From an uncultured Lachnospiraceae bacterium (GTDB lineage: Bacteria; Bacillota; Clostridia; Lachnospirales; Lachnospiraceae): a stretch of DNA of 64,000 nucleotides. The number at the start of each line of letters is the position of its first letter. Position 1 is the stretch's first letter. The notes beneath the pieces were generated by a model. The model searched no databases, was not told the origin of the DNA, and saw nothing but the letters and a program-made list of their open reading frames with translations. Location: positions 168,221-232,220 of the forward strand of contig CANRMA010000002.1 in the NCBI GenBank assembly GCA_947631625.1. Reading direction: 5' to 3'. Below, piece after piece: positions 18,249 to 26,409 of this stretch. The translations under genes and the position numbers were made by a program.

Positions 18249-18277
18249 TTGACTAGACTCTTTGATTATCCTATAAT
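18249..18277 (+). promoter_or_regulatory. SigmaA-type promoter for the yicC operon
   Basis: TTGACT (18249-18254), a 17-base spacer and TATAAT (18272-18277). It lies about 120 bases before yicC. The transcribed leader would include two small hairpins near 18352-18385. Confidence 0.75.
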
Positions 18278-18399
18278 AAAGTCGATTACCCATAAAAATA
18301 TTTAATTCGTTATTTTACGGCAGAGAATTATAAAAGCAAGGCTGCATGAAAGGGGTTTTAAATAGGAAACCCGCAGTTTTGCGGAAATGGAAGATGAAG

Positions 18400-19278
18400 A
18401 TGATAAAGAGCATGACCGGTTTCGGCAGGTGTGAAGTTGCCGAGGGAGAGCGTAAAATTACAGTAGAGATGAAGTCTGTCAACCACAGGTATATGGATGT
18501 CAACATTAAGATGCCGAAGAAGCTGAATTTTTTTGAGGCAGCCATAAGGAATGAACTTAAGAATTATATCAATAGAGGTAAAGTGGATATTTTCATAACT
18601 TATGAAGATTATACCGAGTCCAATGTCTGTGTCAAGTACAATAAGGAGCTTGCGGGAGAGTACGTTAAGTATCTGGAGCAGATGGCGAAAGATTTTTCCC
18701 TGGATAATGACGTAAGGGTATCCGCTCTGTCAAGATATCCGGAAGTCTTAAGCATGGAAGAACAGACCGTGGACGAAGAAGAACTGTGGGCGCTGTTAAA
18801 TAAAGCGATAAAAGGCGCGGCAGAGGCCTTTGTTGAGACAAGGATCAAAGAGGGCGAGAATTTAAAGAACGACCTTATAGACAAACTCGACGTTATGTTG
18901 GAGCATGTGGACTATATAACGGAGCGTTCGCCTGAGATAATTGATGAATACAGGAGAAAATTAAAGGATAAGGTTAAGGAACTGCTTGAAGATGCACAGA
19001 TAGACGAGAGCAGGCTTGTAATGGAAGTCACCATCTTTGCGGATAAGGTATGCGTGGACGAGGAACTGGTGCGCTTAAGAAGCCATATAGAAACTACAAG
19101 GGAAAATCTCATACAGGGCGGAAATATAGGACGGAAGTTGGATTTTATCGCTCAGGAAATGAACAGGGAAGCCAATACGATACTTTCCAAGACCACGGAT
19201 CTGGAGACGTCCAATCATGCGATAGAGTTAAAGACTGAGATAGAAAAGGTGCGCGAGCAGATACAGAACATAGAATAG
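18400..19278 (+). CDS. YicC family endoribonuclease
   Basis: About 293 residues. The hallmark start IKSMTGFGRCE is followed by VEMKSVNHRYMDVNIKMP and the C-terminal block GRKLDFIAQEMNREANTILSK. YicC/YloC proteins are RNases linked to small-RNA turnover and stationary-phase physiology. The frame extends to ATG 18346, but the family begins at the MIKSMTGF position; ATG 18394 and 18400 are the realistic starts. First gene of the operon that continues through remA and gmk. Confidence 0.92.
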   Translation: MIKSMTGFGRCEVAEGERKITVEMKSVNHRYMDVNIKMPKKLNFFEAAIRNELKNYINRGKVDIFITYEDYTESNVCVKYNKELAGEYVKYLEQMAKDFSLDNDVRVSALSRYPEVLSMEEQTVDEEELWALLNKAIKGAAEAFVETRIKEGENLKNDLIDKLDVMLEHVDYITERSPEIIDEYRRKLKDKVKELLEDAQIDESRLVMEVTIFADKVCVDEELVRLRSHIETTRENLIQGGNIGRKLDFIAQEMNREANTILSKTTDLETSNHAIELKTEIEKVREQIQNIE

Positions 19279-19323
19279 TATAACATGTGTTATTTAATGC
19301 GGACGTACTGCGGAGACGATATT

Positions 19324-19608
19324 TTGGGAAAACTGATCAATATAGGATTTGGAAATGTTGTAAATACAGGTAAGATCATAGCGGTTGTAAGTCCTGATTC
19401 GGCGCCGATAAAGCGTTTGGTGCAGAAGGCAAAAGAAGGCGGATTTGCGATTGACGCCACTCAGGGCAGAAAGACCAAAGCCGTGCTTGTAATGGAAGAT
19501 AACAGAATAGTGCTGTCTGCGCTGCTTCCGGAGACTATTGCGGGAAGGGCAAGAGAGGACGGTATGGATATAAAGAAACAGTCAGAGGATGGAGATACGG
19601 ATGAATGA
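19324..19608 (+). CDS. remA: RemA-family regulator (DUF370)
   Basis: The core KLINIGFGNVVNTGKIIAVV, SPDSAPIKRLVQKAKEGG and ATQGRKTKAVLVMEDN is diagnostic of RemA, a DNA-binding activator of extracellular matrix genes in Bacillus. The open frame begins at ATG 19285, but neither that ATG nor 19297 has a ribosome site. TTG 19324 follows CGGAG and gives the usual family N-terminus MGKLINIGFG, so I choose it; this gives 94 residues with a short acidic tail. It overlaps gmk by 8 bases. Confidence 0.88.
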   Translation: MGKLINIGFGNVVNTGKIIAVVSPDSAPIKRLVQKAKEGGFAIDATQGRKTKAVLVMEDNRIVLSALLPETIAGRAREDGMDIKKQSEDGDTDE

Positions 19609-20236
19609 CAAGGGGATTTTGATCGTAGTTTCCGGATTTTCGGGGGCCGGCAAAGGGACCATAATGAACAGGCTCATACACGAGTATGACGATTATGCGC
19701 TTTCCGTATCGGCGACTACCAGAGCGCCGAGAACCGGGGAAGAGGACGGAAGGGAATATTTTTTCCTGAAAAAAGAAGAATTTGAGAAAAGGATAGAAGA
19801 AGGCGGTTTTATAGAGCACGCCTGTTATTGCGATAACTATTACGGGACGCCCAGAGCCTATGTGGAGAAGCAGCTTGACGAAGGCAAAAACGTGGTGCTT
19901 GAAATAGAAATACAGGGCGCCATGAATATACGGAAGCAGTTTCCGGACGCGCTGCTTGTCTTTGTAACTCCCCCGGATGTAAGGGAGCTTGAGAGGCGGC
20001 TGAACGGCAGAGGGACTGAGGAGCCTGAAATTGTGGCCAAACGGCTGAGACGCGCGGCCGAGGAAGCCGAAGGAATGGATAAATATGACTATATACTGGT
20101 TAATGATGATCTGGAAACCTGTGTGAAGCAGCTGAATGAGCTTGTAAAGGCGGCCCGCAGCGCTCCGGTCAGAAATAAAGAATTTATTGATAATATCAGA
20201 GCAGAGCTTAGCGCTCTTGCGAAAGGAGAAGAATAA
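19601..20236 (+). CDS. gmk: Guanylate kinase
   Basis: About 211 residues. The P-loop is GFSGAGKGT near residue 15. The GMP-binding region reads VSATTRAPRTGEEDGREYFFL, and KNVVLEIEIQGAMNIRKQFP follows. It converts GMP to GDP. In-frame ATG 19589 also exists; 19601 follows TGGAG. The TAA stop overlaps the ATG of rpoZ by one base, the standard coupled arrangement. Confidence 0.95.
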   Translation: MNDKGILIVVSGFSGAGKGTIMNRLIHEYDDYALSVSATTRAPRTGEEDGREYFFLKKEEFEKRIEEGGFIEHACYCDNYYGTPRAYVEKQLDEGKNVVLEIEIQGAMNIRKQFPDALLVFVTPPDVRELERRLNGRGTEEPEIVAKRLRRAAEEAEGMDKYDYILVNDDLETCVKQLNELVKAARSAPVRNKEFIDNIRAELSALAKGEE

Positions 20237-20622
20237 TGTTACATCCATCTTACACAGATTTAATGAAAGTAGTAAACAGTGAGGTAGAAGAGGGCGATGA
20301 GCCTGTAGTCAGCAGCCGCTATTCAATAGTAATGGCGACTTCCAAACGCGCAAGACAGCTTATAGCAGGTGATGATGCGCTCATAGAAAATTATGAGGGC
20401 AGAAAACCTCTTTCAATCGCGGTGGAGGAGCTTAATCAGGGTAAGATCAAGATACTTGGCGATGAAGATATTGAGGATGAAGATATGTCTGATGGAGATA
20501 TATCCGGTGAAGATATGTCTGATGAAGACATGGTTAATGAAGATATGGCGGCCGAAGAGACGGAAGACACGGTCATGTCAGAACAGGATGCGGATGCCGA
20601 CGGGCAGACCGATGCAGAATAA
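20236..20622 (+). CDS. rpoZ: RNA polymerase omega subunit with a repetitive acidic tail
   Basis: Residues 1-75 are a normal omega subunit (HPSYTDLMKVV, SRYSIVMATSKRARQLI, KPLSIAVEELNQGKIKIL). Omega stabilises the beta' subunit. After residue 75 comes a tail of about 53 residues with pentapeptide repeats such as DEDMS, DGDIS, GEDMS and NEDMA, ending in more acidic residues. Omega is commonly 60-90 residues, so this is a clear extension made by a 15-base repeat (20461-20550). The position after gmk is canonical. Confidence 0.93.
   Translation: MLHPSYTDLMKVVNSEVEEGDEPVVSSRYSIVMATSKRARQLIAGDDALIENYEGRKPLSIAVEELNQGKIKILGDEDIEDEDMSDGDISGEDMSDEDMVNEDMAAEETEDTVMSEQDADADGQTDAE
20461..20550 (+). repeat. 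15-base coding repeat in the tail of rpoZ
   Basis: Six in-frame units of the type GATGAAGATATGTCT encode acidic pentapeptides in the omega tail. Units differ by a few bases, so the array is not newly made. Confidence 0.85.
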
Positions 20623-20627
20623 GCGCC

Positions 20628-21959
20628 ATGGCTTCAGAAAAGATCTTCTTTGTTTCTTTGGGCTGTGATAAAAATCTTGTCGATTCAGAGATGATGCTTG
20701 GACTTTTGTCCGAAAAAGGCTATGAATTTACGGACGATGAGACACAGGCGGATATAGTTGTCGTCAATACCTGCTGCTTTATAAATGACGCCATGCAGGA
20801 GAGCATAGATACATTGCTTGATATGGCCGGACTGAAAAAAAGCGGCAGCTTAAAGACACTTGTCGCGGCCGGCTGCCTTGCGCAGCGATATAAAGAAGAA
20901 ATACAGAAAGAAATTCCCGAAGTGGACGTCATTATCGGCACTACTGCGATAGATGAGATCGCGCAGGCACTTTCGGATCTTAACAATCATTATAAAGAAA
21001 CGGACGCCGCGCCGCTTACGGATACTAAGCGTATTGTAACTACGGGCGGCCATTATGCATATTTAAAGATCGCAGAGGGTTGTGATAAGCATTGTACTTA
21101 TTGCATAATACCTAAGATACGGGGAAAATATCGCAGCGTTCCGATGGACAGTCTTGTAAAAGAGGCGCGGATATTGGCGCAGGGAGGCGTCAGGGAGCTT
21201 ATACTGGTCGCGCAGGAAACTACGGTTTATGGCATGGATTTATACGGTAAAAAGATGCTGCCTGACCTGCTTAGGGAATTGTGCCGTATAGACGGGCTTG
21301 TCTGGATACGCATCTTATATTGCTATCCGGAAGAAGTTGATGATGAGCTTATAAAAGTTATAAAAGAAGAACCTAAGATCTGTCATTATCTGGACCTGCC
21401 GATACAGCACTGCAGTGATGATGTGCTTAAACGCATGGGACGCAGGACGGATAAGGCAGGCCTTATAAGCGCCATAACTAAGCTGAGAAAAGAAATACCC
21501 GATATCTGCATAAGGACCACGCTCATTACCGGTTTCCCGGGGGAGAGCGAAGATGAGCATGAGCAGCTTATGAACTTTGTGGATGAGATGAAATTTGACC
21601 GTCTTGGAGTTTTTACCTATTCACAGGAAGAAGATACTCCGGCGGCCGTCATGCCGGACCAGATATCGGAAGAGGTCAAGCAAAGACGGCGGGAAGAGCT
21701 AATGCAGCTGCAGCAGGAGATCGCCTTTGAGGCGGCGCTTTCCATGGAAGGAAAAGTCGTTGATGCCATGATCGAGGGAAAGATAGCGGACGAGGACGCA
21801 TATATAGCCAGAACTTACAAGGATGCGCCTGATGTTGACGGTTTTCTTTTTATTAATACATACAGAGAACTTATGACAGGTGATTTTGTAAAAGTAAAGA
21901 TCACCGGAGCAAATGAATATGATCTGATTGGAGAATTGGAAGATGAACTTACCCAATAA
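20628..21959 (+). CDS. rimO: Ribosomal protein S12 methylthiotransferase RimO
   Basis: A 443-residue radical SAM enzyme. The N-terminal MTTase cysteines are in SLGCDKN, NTCCF and AAGCLAQR; the radical-SAM cluster motif CDKHCTYC lies near residue 153; a TRAM domain closes the protein (IARTYKDAPDVDGFLFI). It adds a methylthio group to an aspartate of ribosomal protein S12. The CDKN form and the sequence after the cluster (IIPKIRGKYRS) favour RimO over MiaB. pgsA starts inside its last codons. Confidence 0.94.
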   Translation: MASEKIFFVSLGCDKNLVDSEMMLGLLSEKGYEFTDDETQADIVVVNTCCFINDAMQESIDTLLDMAGLKKSGSLKTLVAAGCLAQRYKEEIQKEIPEVDVIIGTTAIDEIAQALSDLNNHYKETDAAPLTDTKRIVTTGGHYAYLKIAEGCDKHCTYCIIPKIRGKYRSVPMDSLVKEARILAQGGVRELILVAQETTVYGMDLYGKKMLPDLLRELCRIDGLVWIRILYCYPEEVDDELIKVIKEEPKICHYLDLPIQHCSDDVLKRMGRRTDKAGLISAITKLRKEIPDICIRTTLITGFPGESEDEHEQLMNFVDEMKFDRLGVFTYSQEEDTPAAVMPDQISEEVKQRRREELMQLQQEIAFEAALSMEGKVVDAMIEGKIADEDAYIARTYKDAPDVDGFLFINTYRELMTGDFVKVKITGANEYDLIGELEDELTQ

Positions 21960-22476
21960 GCTTACGATATTTCGTGTAATACTTATTCCTGTTTTTGTAG
22001 TATTCATGTTGGTTGACATAACAAGTGCAGATAAATGGATATCGCTTGCAATCTTTATTGTGGCGAGTCTGACTGATATGTTGGACGGAATGATTGCAAG
22101 AAAATATGGTCTTGTGACCAATTTCGGCAAATTTATGGACCCTTTGGCGGATAAACTGCTTGTATGTTCGGCGTTAGTCTGCCTTGTCGCAATGGAGAGG
22201 ATACCCGCATGGGTCGTTATCATAATAATTGCAAGAGAGTTTATAATAAGCGGTTTCAGACTCATTGCCGCAGACAACGGAGTAGTGATTGCAGCAAGCT
22301 ATTTCGGCAAATTTAAAACTGTGTTCCAGATGGTCATGATATGTCTCATGATCGCTGATATAGAGGCAATTGCGCTATTGACCGAAGTAGTCATGTGGGT
22401 GGCGGTCGTTCTGACGATCGTTTCGCTTATTGATTATCTGGTAAAAAACAAAGACGTTATGAAAGAGACAAAATAG
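21943..22476 (+). CDS. pgsA: CDP-diacylglycerol-glycerol-3-phosphate 3-phosphatidyltransferase
   Basis: A 177-residue integral membrane enzyme making phosphatidylglycerol phosphate. The CDP-alcohol phosphatidyltransferase motif is complete: DMLDGMIARKYG followed by FGKFMDPLADK. About four to five hydrophobic segments are present. A TTG at 21928 is in frame, but ATG 21943 gives the canonical MNLPNKLTIFRVILIP. It overlaps rimO by 17 bases and precedes cinA, as in Bacillus. Confidence 0.95.
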   Translation: MNLPNKLTIFRVILIPVFVVFMLVDITSADKWISLAIFIVASLTDMLDGMIARKYGLVTNFGKFMDPLADKLLVCSALVCLVAMERIPAWVVIIIIAREFIISGFRLIAADNGVVIAASYFGKFKTVFQMVMICLMIADIEAIALLTEVVMWVAVVLTIVSLIDYLVKNKDVMKETK

Positions 22477-22486
22477 AGGTATCGGC

Positions 22487-23755
22487 ATGACAGTAGAGAT
22501 CATTTCGGTTGGAACGGAAATTCTTTTGGGAAATATAGTTAATACCAATGCGGCGTATCTTGCCGAAAAGTGCGCGGCGTTGGGACTGTCCTGTTTTTAT
22601 CAGGACGTGGTGGGCGATAATGAGGAACGGCTTATGGGCGTTATCAGGACTGCTTTGTCAAGGGCGGATATACTGCTTATTTCAGGAGGCCTTGGACCCA
22701 CGCAGGATGATCTGACCAAGGAAGTCGCGGCCAAAGCGCTTGGAAAAGAACTTTACTTACATGAGCCAAGCAAGCGGATGATAGAGGAATTTTTCCAAAA
22801 AAGAGGTATTGAGATCACGGAAAATAACTGGAAGCAGGCCATGATGCCCGTCGGCTGTATAGTTGTGGAAAATCCCAACGGCACGGCGCCGGGTGTGATA
22901 ATGGAAGATAACGGCAGGCATGTTGTGCTTATGCCGGGGCCGCCCAATGAATTGATGCCTATGTTTGAAAATTCCATTATGCCATATTTAAACGAACTTG
23001 AACCGGGCATTATTTATTCCCAGACCGTAAAAGTCTGCGGCGTGGGTGAGAGCAAGGCGGAGTCAATGGTGGAAGATCTGATAAACACACAGAGCAATCC
23101 CACGATCGCGACTTACGCCAAGACGGGCGAGGTTCATCTTCGCGTGACCGCCAGGGCCGAAGATGAAAAAGAGGCCAGAAAACTGGTAAAACCTATAGTT
23201 AAGGAGTTAAAGGGACGCTTTGGCAACAATATTTATACCACCCAGGAAGAGATCACTCTGGAAAAAGCGGTAGTCGATCTTTTGTTGGCCAATCATCTTA
23301 CGGTATGTACCGTAGAGTCGTGTACAGGCGGCATGCTTGCTGCAAGGCTAATAAATGTTGCGGGAGTGTCGGAAGTATTTAAGTCAGGCTATATAACATA
23401 TTCCAATAAAGCTAAACGCAGGATTCTGGGTATCAAGAAGCCTCTGTTGGAAAAATACGGCGCGGTAAGCCCTGAAACCGCCAAGGAAATGGCAAAAGGA
23501 GCCGCGATAATATCCAAAGCGGATGTGACTGTCGGCATAACCGGAATTGCAGGCCCTGACGGCGGTACGGACGAAAAACCCGTAGGGCTTGTTTATATCG
23601 CATGCAATGTATGCGGCCGTACAAATGTTAAGAAATATAATTTTTCCGGTAACAGGATGAAAATACGTGAAAACAGCGTTTCAGCCGCATTGTCGCTTAT
23701 GCGCGAATCAATACTAAAGTATTACAGCGAAGTGACTTTCGGTTCCAATAAATAA
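22487..23755 (+). CDS. cinA: CinA family protein (NMN deamidase/ADP-ribose pyrophosphatase)
   Basis: A 422-residue protein with two domains: an N-terminal MoCF-like domain (VEIISVGTEILLGNIVNTNA, SGGLGPTQDDLTKE) and a C-terminal deamidase domain (VESCTGGMLAARLINVAG, GITGIAGPDGGTDEKPVG). CinA works in pyridine-nucleotide recycling and is often linked to recA and competence. In this genome a large repeat-rich gene separates it from recA. The 3' end merges with a 16-base tandem repeat. Confidence 0.94.
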   Translation: MTVEIISVGTEILLGNIVNTNAAYLAEKCAALGLSCFYQDVVGDNEERLMGVIRTALSRADILLISGGLGPTQDDLTKEVAAKALGKELYLHEPSKRMIEEFFQKRGIEITENNWKQAMMPVGCIVVENPNGTAPGVIMEDNGRHVVLMPGPPNELMPMFENSIMPYLNELEPGIIYSQTVKVCGVGESKAESMVEDLINTQSNPTIATYAKTGEVHLRVTARAEDEKEARKLVKPIVKELKGRFGNNIYTTQEEITLEKAVVDLLLANHLTVCTVESCTGGMLAARLINVAGVSEVFKSGYITYSNKAKRRILGIKKPLLEKYGAVSPETAKEMAKGAAIISKADVTVGITGIAGPDGGTDEKPVGLVYIACNVCGRTNVKKYNFSGNRMKIRENSVSAALSLMRESILKYYSEVTFGSNK

Positions 23756-23801
23756 ATATGTGTACTGAAAAATATGTGTATTGAAAAATATGTGTATTGA
23801 A
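23754..23801 (+). repeat. 16-base tandem repeat at the cinA stop
   Basis: Three copies of a unit close to AAATATGTGTATTGAA begin within two bases of the cinA stop codon. They lie in the gap before the zinc-ribbon gene. Confidence 0.85.
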
Positions 23802-23857
23802 ATAACGGTATCGGGATAAGATTTCAAAAATGCTGAAAGAAAGGCGCGGTTATCAAA

Positions 23858-25834
23858 ATGAGTGATCAGGAACAATTAAATGTATGTCCTAAGTGCGGCG
23901 CGCAGATGGACGACGGAATATGCAGGAACTGCGGTTATGAGACTACCGGGCAGCCTGTACGGGATGATAATGAGGTTTATGGCGTTACTGATGTATATGA
24001 ATCACAGTCTGCCGGCGATGTATATAAGGCACAGACGGGTGAGGATATATATAGGTCCGCTTCAGAACAGGACCAAAGCCAGGATATATACGGGTCTGCA
24101 TCAGAACAGGATCAGAGTCAGGATATATACGGGTCTGCTTCAGAACAGGTTCAAAGTCAGGATATATACGGGGCTGCTTCAGAACAGGGTCGGAGTCAGG
24201 ATATATACGGGTCCGTTTCGGAACAGGATCGGAATCAGGATATGTACGGTTCCGGTACGGATATTGTAACCGGGATTAAAGGGGGAAGATTTTCAGGTAT
24301 CAGCCCTACATATAATGATGGCTATGGAACACAGTATGGGGGAACCCCATATATGACGGACCAATCCGGCAGTGCATACACCTTAAACGGAGCGGGAACG
24401 TCATATCCGAATAACGGCAATGCATACAGCGGAAGCGGAGCGGGAACGCCATATCCGAATAACGGCAGTGCATACAGCGGAAGCGGAGTGGAAACGCCAT
24501 ATCCGAATAACGGCAATGCATACAGCGGAGGCGGAGCGGGAACGCCATATCCGAATAACGGCAATGCATACAGCGGAAACGGAGCGGGAGCACCATATCC
24601 GAATAACGGCAATGCCTATACCGGAAATACAGGAGCGTCTTATCCTAATAATGGGGGCATGTATACAGGCGGTGCGTCTTATCAGGGTTATGACAGTGAC
24701 TATGGCAAAAACAGGTATCAGAATACGTCGGATCCCTATGGAGCCAATAATTACGGATGGTATAACGGATATGATAATGGCATGAATAATCCGTACAGTC
24801 CTTTTGCCATACCGCAGAAAAAAAAGAACACAGGTTTAATAGTGGGTGTTATTATTGGCGTGATCGTTCTGTTCCTCATAGCTATATTTGCATTACTTTA
24901 TAGAGCGTTTGCTTCGCTTAATAAAGAAGAGCGTCGTTATGAAGATTATAATAATGATGATTATTATAATGACGGCTATGATTTTGATGATGACTATGAT
25001 TTTGATTATGGCTATGACGATGATTACGGTTATGATGGCAATTATGGTTACGGTAACGATTATTTCTATGATTATGGTGATGATGATTTTTATGATTATG
25101 GCGACGGCTATGGTTATGGAAATGTTCCGTATTATGATTATGATTTTGGCGGCGGATATGATGACGATTATGGCGACGATTACGATTATGATTCGGACGA
25201 ATACTATACGCTGCATAACGATATCAAAGACGATCTGTCCTATACCGTTGAAATAGAGGATCTTGATTATGATGCGGATAATGATAATGTGTCGATTTCG
25301 GTAAGTTATCCTGTGATATCAGGGAATAATGTACCCAATCTTGATAAAATAAACAGTGATATTGAAAAGAAAGTAACCGGGTTCACAGATAATTATGAAG
25401 ATATCATCTCATCATATCCTATGGGTGAGGATGATGAATTCATTGCAACTGTGGAAGGTTATGTAACCTATATGACTGAAGACGTGCTTAGTATCGTATT
25501 TAAAGAGGACGGTTATTATTCGGCTTATTATGGGCTCGCCAGTCTGTATTGCATAAACATTGACATGAAAGACGGCGTTATTATGGAAAATACCGGTATC
25601 ATTGATGTCGATGATGAATTTTCAATAGATTTCAGGAAGCGCAGCGATATCCAGAACGGAGCTTATCAGGAACTGGCGACAATGACCGATCAGCAGATAA
25701 CAGAGTATCTTAAATCCAAAGATAATCTGATAATTTTCTATACGCCACAGGGAATGGAAATAGGTTTTAACCATCCTAACGGTTGGGTCACCGTTACTTA
25801 TAAAGACTATGAAGATTTTTTGAAGATTTTTTAG
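23858..25834 (+). CDS. Zinc-ribbon membrane protein with repeat arms and an RsiV-like outer domain
   Basis: A 658-residue protein with four parts. Residues 9-24 form a zinc ribbon (CPKCGAQMDDGICRNCG). Residues 60-280 hold two repeat families: five 13-residue units (around SEQDQSQDIYGSA) and five 16-residue units (around GTPYPNNGNAYSGS). One membrane segment lies at about 326-350. Residues 355-450 are almost only Asp, Tyr, Gly and Asn. The rest, starting at VSISVSYPVISGNNVPNLDK, resembles the DUF3298/RsiV-type extracellular domain, which in RsiV binds lysozyme; this is inference. The ribbon probably faces the cytoplasm. It lies between cinA and recA, normally neighbours. Function unknown. Confidence 0.75.
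   Translation: MSDQEQLNVCPKCGAQMDDGICRNCGYETTGQPVRDDNEVYGVTDVYESQSAGDVYKAQTGEDIYRSASEQDQSQDIYGSASEQDQSQDIYGSASEQVQSQDIYGAASEQGRSQDIYGSVSEQDRNQDMYGSGTDIVTGIKGGRFSGISPTYNDGYGTQYGGTPYMTDQSGSAYTLNGAGTSYPNNGNAYSGSGAGTPYPNNGSAYSGSGVETPYPNNGNAYSGGGAGTPYPNNGNAYSGNGAGAPYPNNGNAYTGNTGASYPNNGGMYTGGASYQGYDSDYGKNRYQNTSDPYGANNYGWYNGYDNGMNNPYSPFAIPQKKKNTGLIVGVIIGVIVLFLIAIFALLYRAFASLNKEERRYEDYNNDDYYNDGYDFDDDYDFDYGYDDDYGYDGNYGYGNDYFYDYGDDDFYDYGDGYGYGNVPYYDYDFGGGYDDDYGDDYDYDSDEYYTLHNDIKDDLSYTVEIEDLDYDADNDNVSISVSYPVISGNNVPNLDKINSDIEKKVTGFTDNYEDIISSYPMGEDDEFIATVEGYVTYMTEDVLSIVFKEDGYYSAYYGLASLYCINIDMKDGVIMENTGIIDVDDEFSIDFRKRSDIQNGAYQELATMTDQQITEYLKSKDNLIIFYTPQGMEIGFNHPNGWVTVTYKDYEDFLKIF
24055..24249 (+). repeat. 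39-base coding tandem repeat, five copies
   Basis: In-frame units encode the 13-residue Ser/Gln/Glu/Asp/Tyr-rich repeat of the zinc-ribbon protein. Copies differ at several positions, mostly at third bases or at the residue after GluGln. Confidence 0.9.
24385..24632 (+). repeat. 48-base coding tandem repeat, about five copies
   Basis: In-frame units encode the 16-residue Gly/Tyr/Pro/Asn-rich repeat. Adjacent copies are nearly identical, suggesting recent expansion or homogenisation. Confidence 0.9.
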
Positions 25835-25888
25835 AGTTAAATATTGGCGACTGGGATCTCTTCCGGGAAAACCAAACCGTTATTAAAG

Positions 25889-25937
25889 CTGACGGCTCCT
25901 GTGATATGGATATTGCAGAAGGCGTCGGCTTTTTATT
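25889..25937 (+). terminator. Possible terminator after the zinc-ribbon gene
   Basis: GCTGACG (25889 onwards) can pair with CGTCGGC just before TTTTTA. The loop is long (about 30 bases) and one pair is a wobble, so this is tentative. Confidence 0.4.
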
Positions 25938-25963
25938 TTTGCCGCTATTTTTGGTTATTTTCA

Positions 25964-26107
25964 GCGTATAAGAAATTGCTTGTCTGTAGGCGTATGAGAA
26001 TGTAGGCGTATAAGAATTGCTTTCCTGTAGGCATATGAGAATGTAGGCGTATAAGAAATTGCTTGTCTGTAGGCGTATGAGAATGTAGACGTATAAAAAT
26101 TGCTTGC
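25964..26107 (+). repeat. 42-base intergenic tandem repeat, about 3.4 copies
   Basis: Copies at 25964-26005, 26006-26046 and 26047-26088 plus a partial fourth. Each has two related halves built around GCGTATAAGAA and GCGTATGAGAA. They occupy the 575-base gap before recA. The rest of the gap holds the terminator candidate, plain AT-rich sequence and the recA promoter region. Confidence 0.9.
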
Positions 26108-26335
26108 TTTATATTATGATATGTGTTAAATTAAGCTTATCCTGAAGGATATTCGCAGATATTCTGGTAAACAATTCCGGCGTTTCGCCTCAGAATCATA
26201 TTTATAAATGGGAAATGGGTTTAAAAGCGTTATTGAAAATATAAAAATGTGGTGAAAAATATTGTTAAAGGGATGTTTATCGGACTTTAAACATGATATT
26301 ATTGTATTAGAAAAAACGAAACGTTAAACTTTATG

Positions 26336-26364
26336 TTGACAAAATCGAACATTTGTTTTATTCT
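26336..26364 (+). promoter_or_regulatory. recA promoter
   Basis: TTGACA (26336-26341), a 17-base spacer and TATTCT (26359-26364), 46 bases before the recA start. The spacer contains a degenerate LexA half-palindrome, CGAACATTTGTTT (26346-26358), which would let LexA block the promoter. Confidence 0.75.
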
Positions 26365-26374
26365 AATAATGATT

Positions 26375-26388
26375 AGAACAAATGTTCT
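26375..26388 (+). promoter_or_regulatory. LexA (SOS) box upstream of recA
   Basis: AGAACAAATGTTCT is a perfect GAAC-N4-GTTC palindrome, the Gram-positive LexA operator. It lies just downstream of the predicted start of transcription, so recA and probably recX are SOS-controlled. Confidence 0.85.
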
Positions 26389-26409
26389 AACGGAAAAAGG
26401 AGATCTGGT

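Noticed and set aside
24306..24785. Long open frames on both strands within the zinc-ribbon gene repeats
   Set aside because: They arise because the 48-base repeat has no stops in several frames. Only the frame with zinc ribbon, membrane helix and outer domain is sensible.
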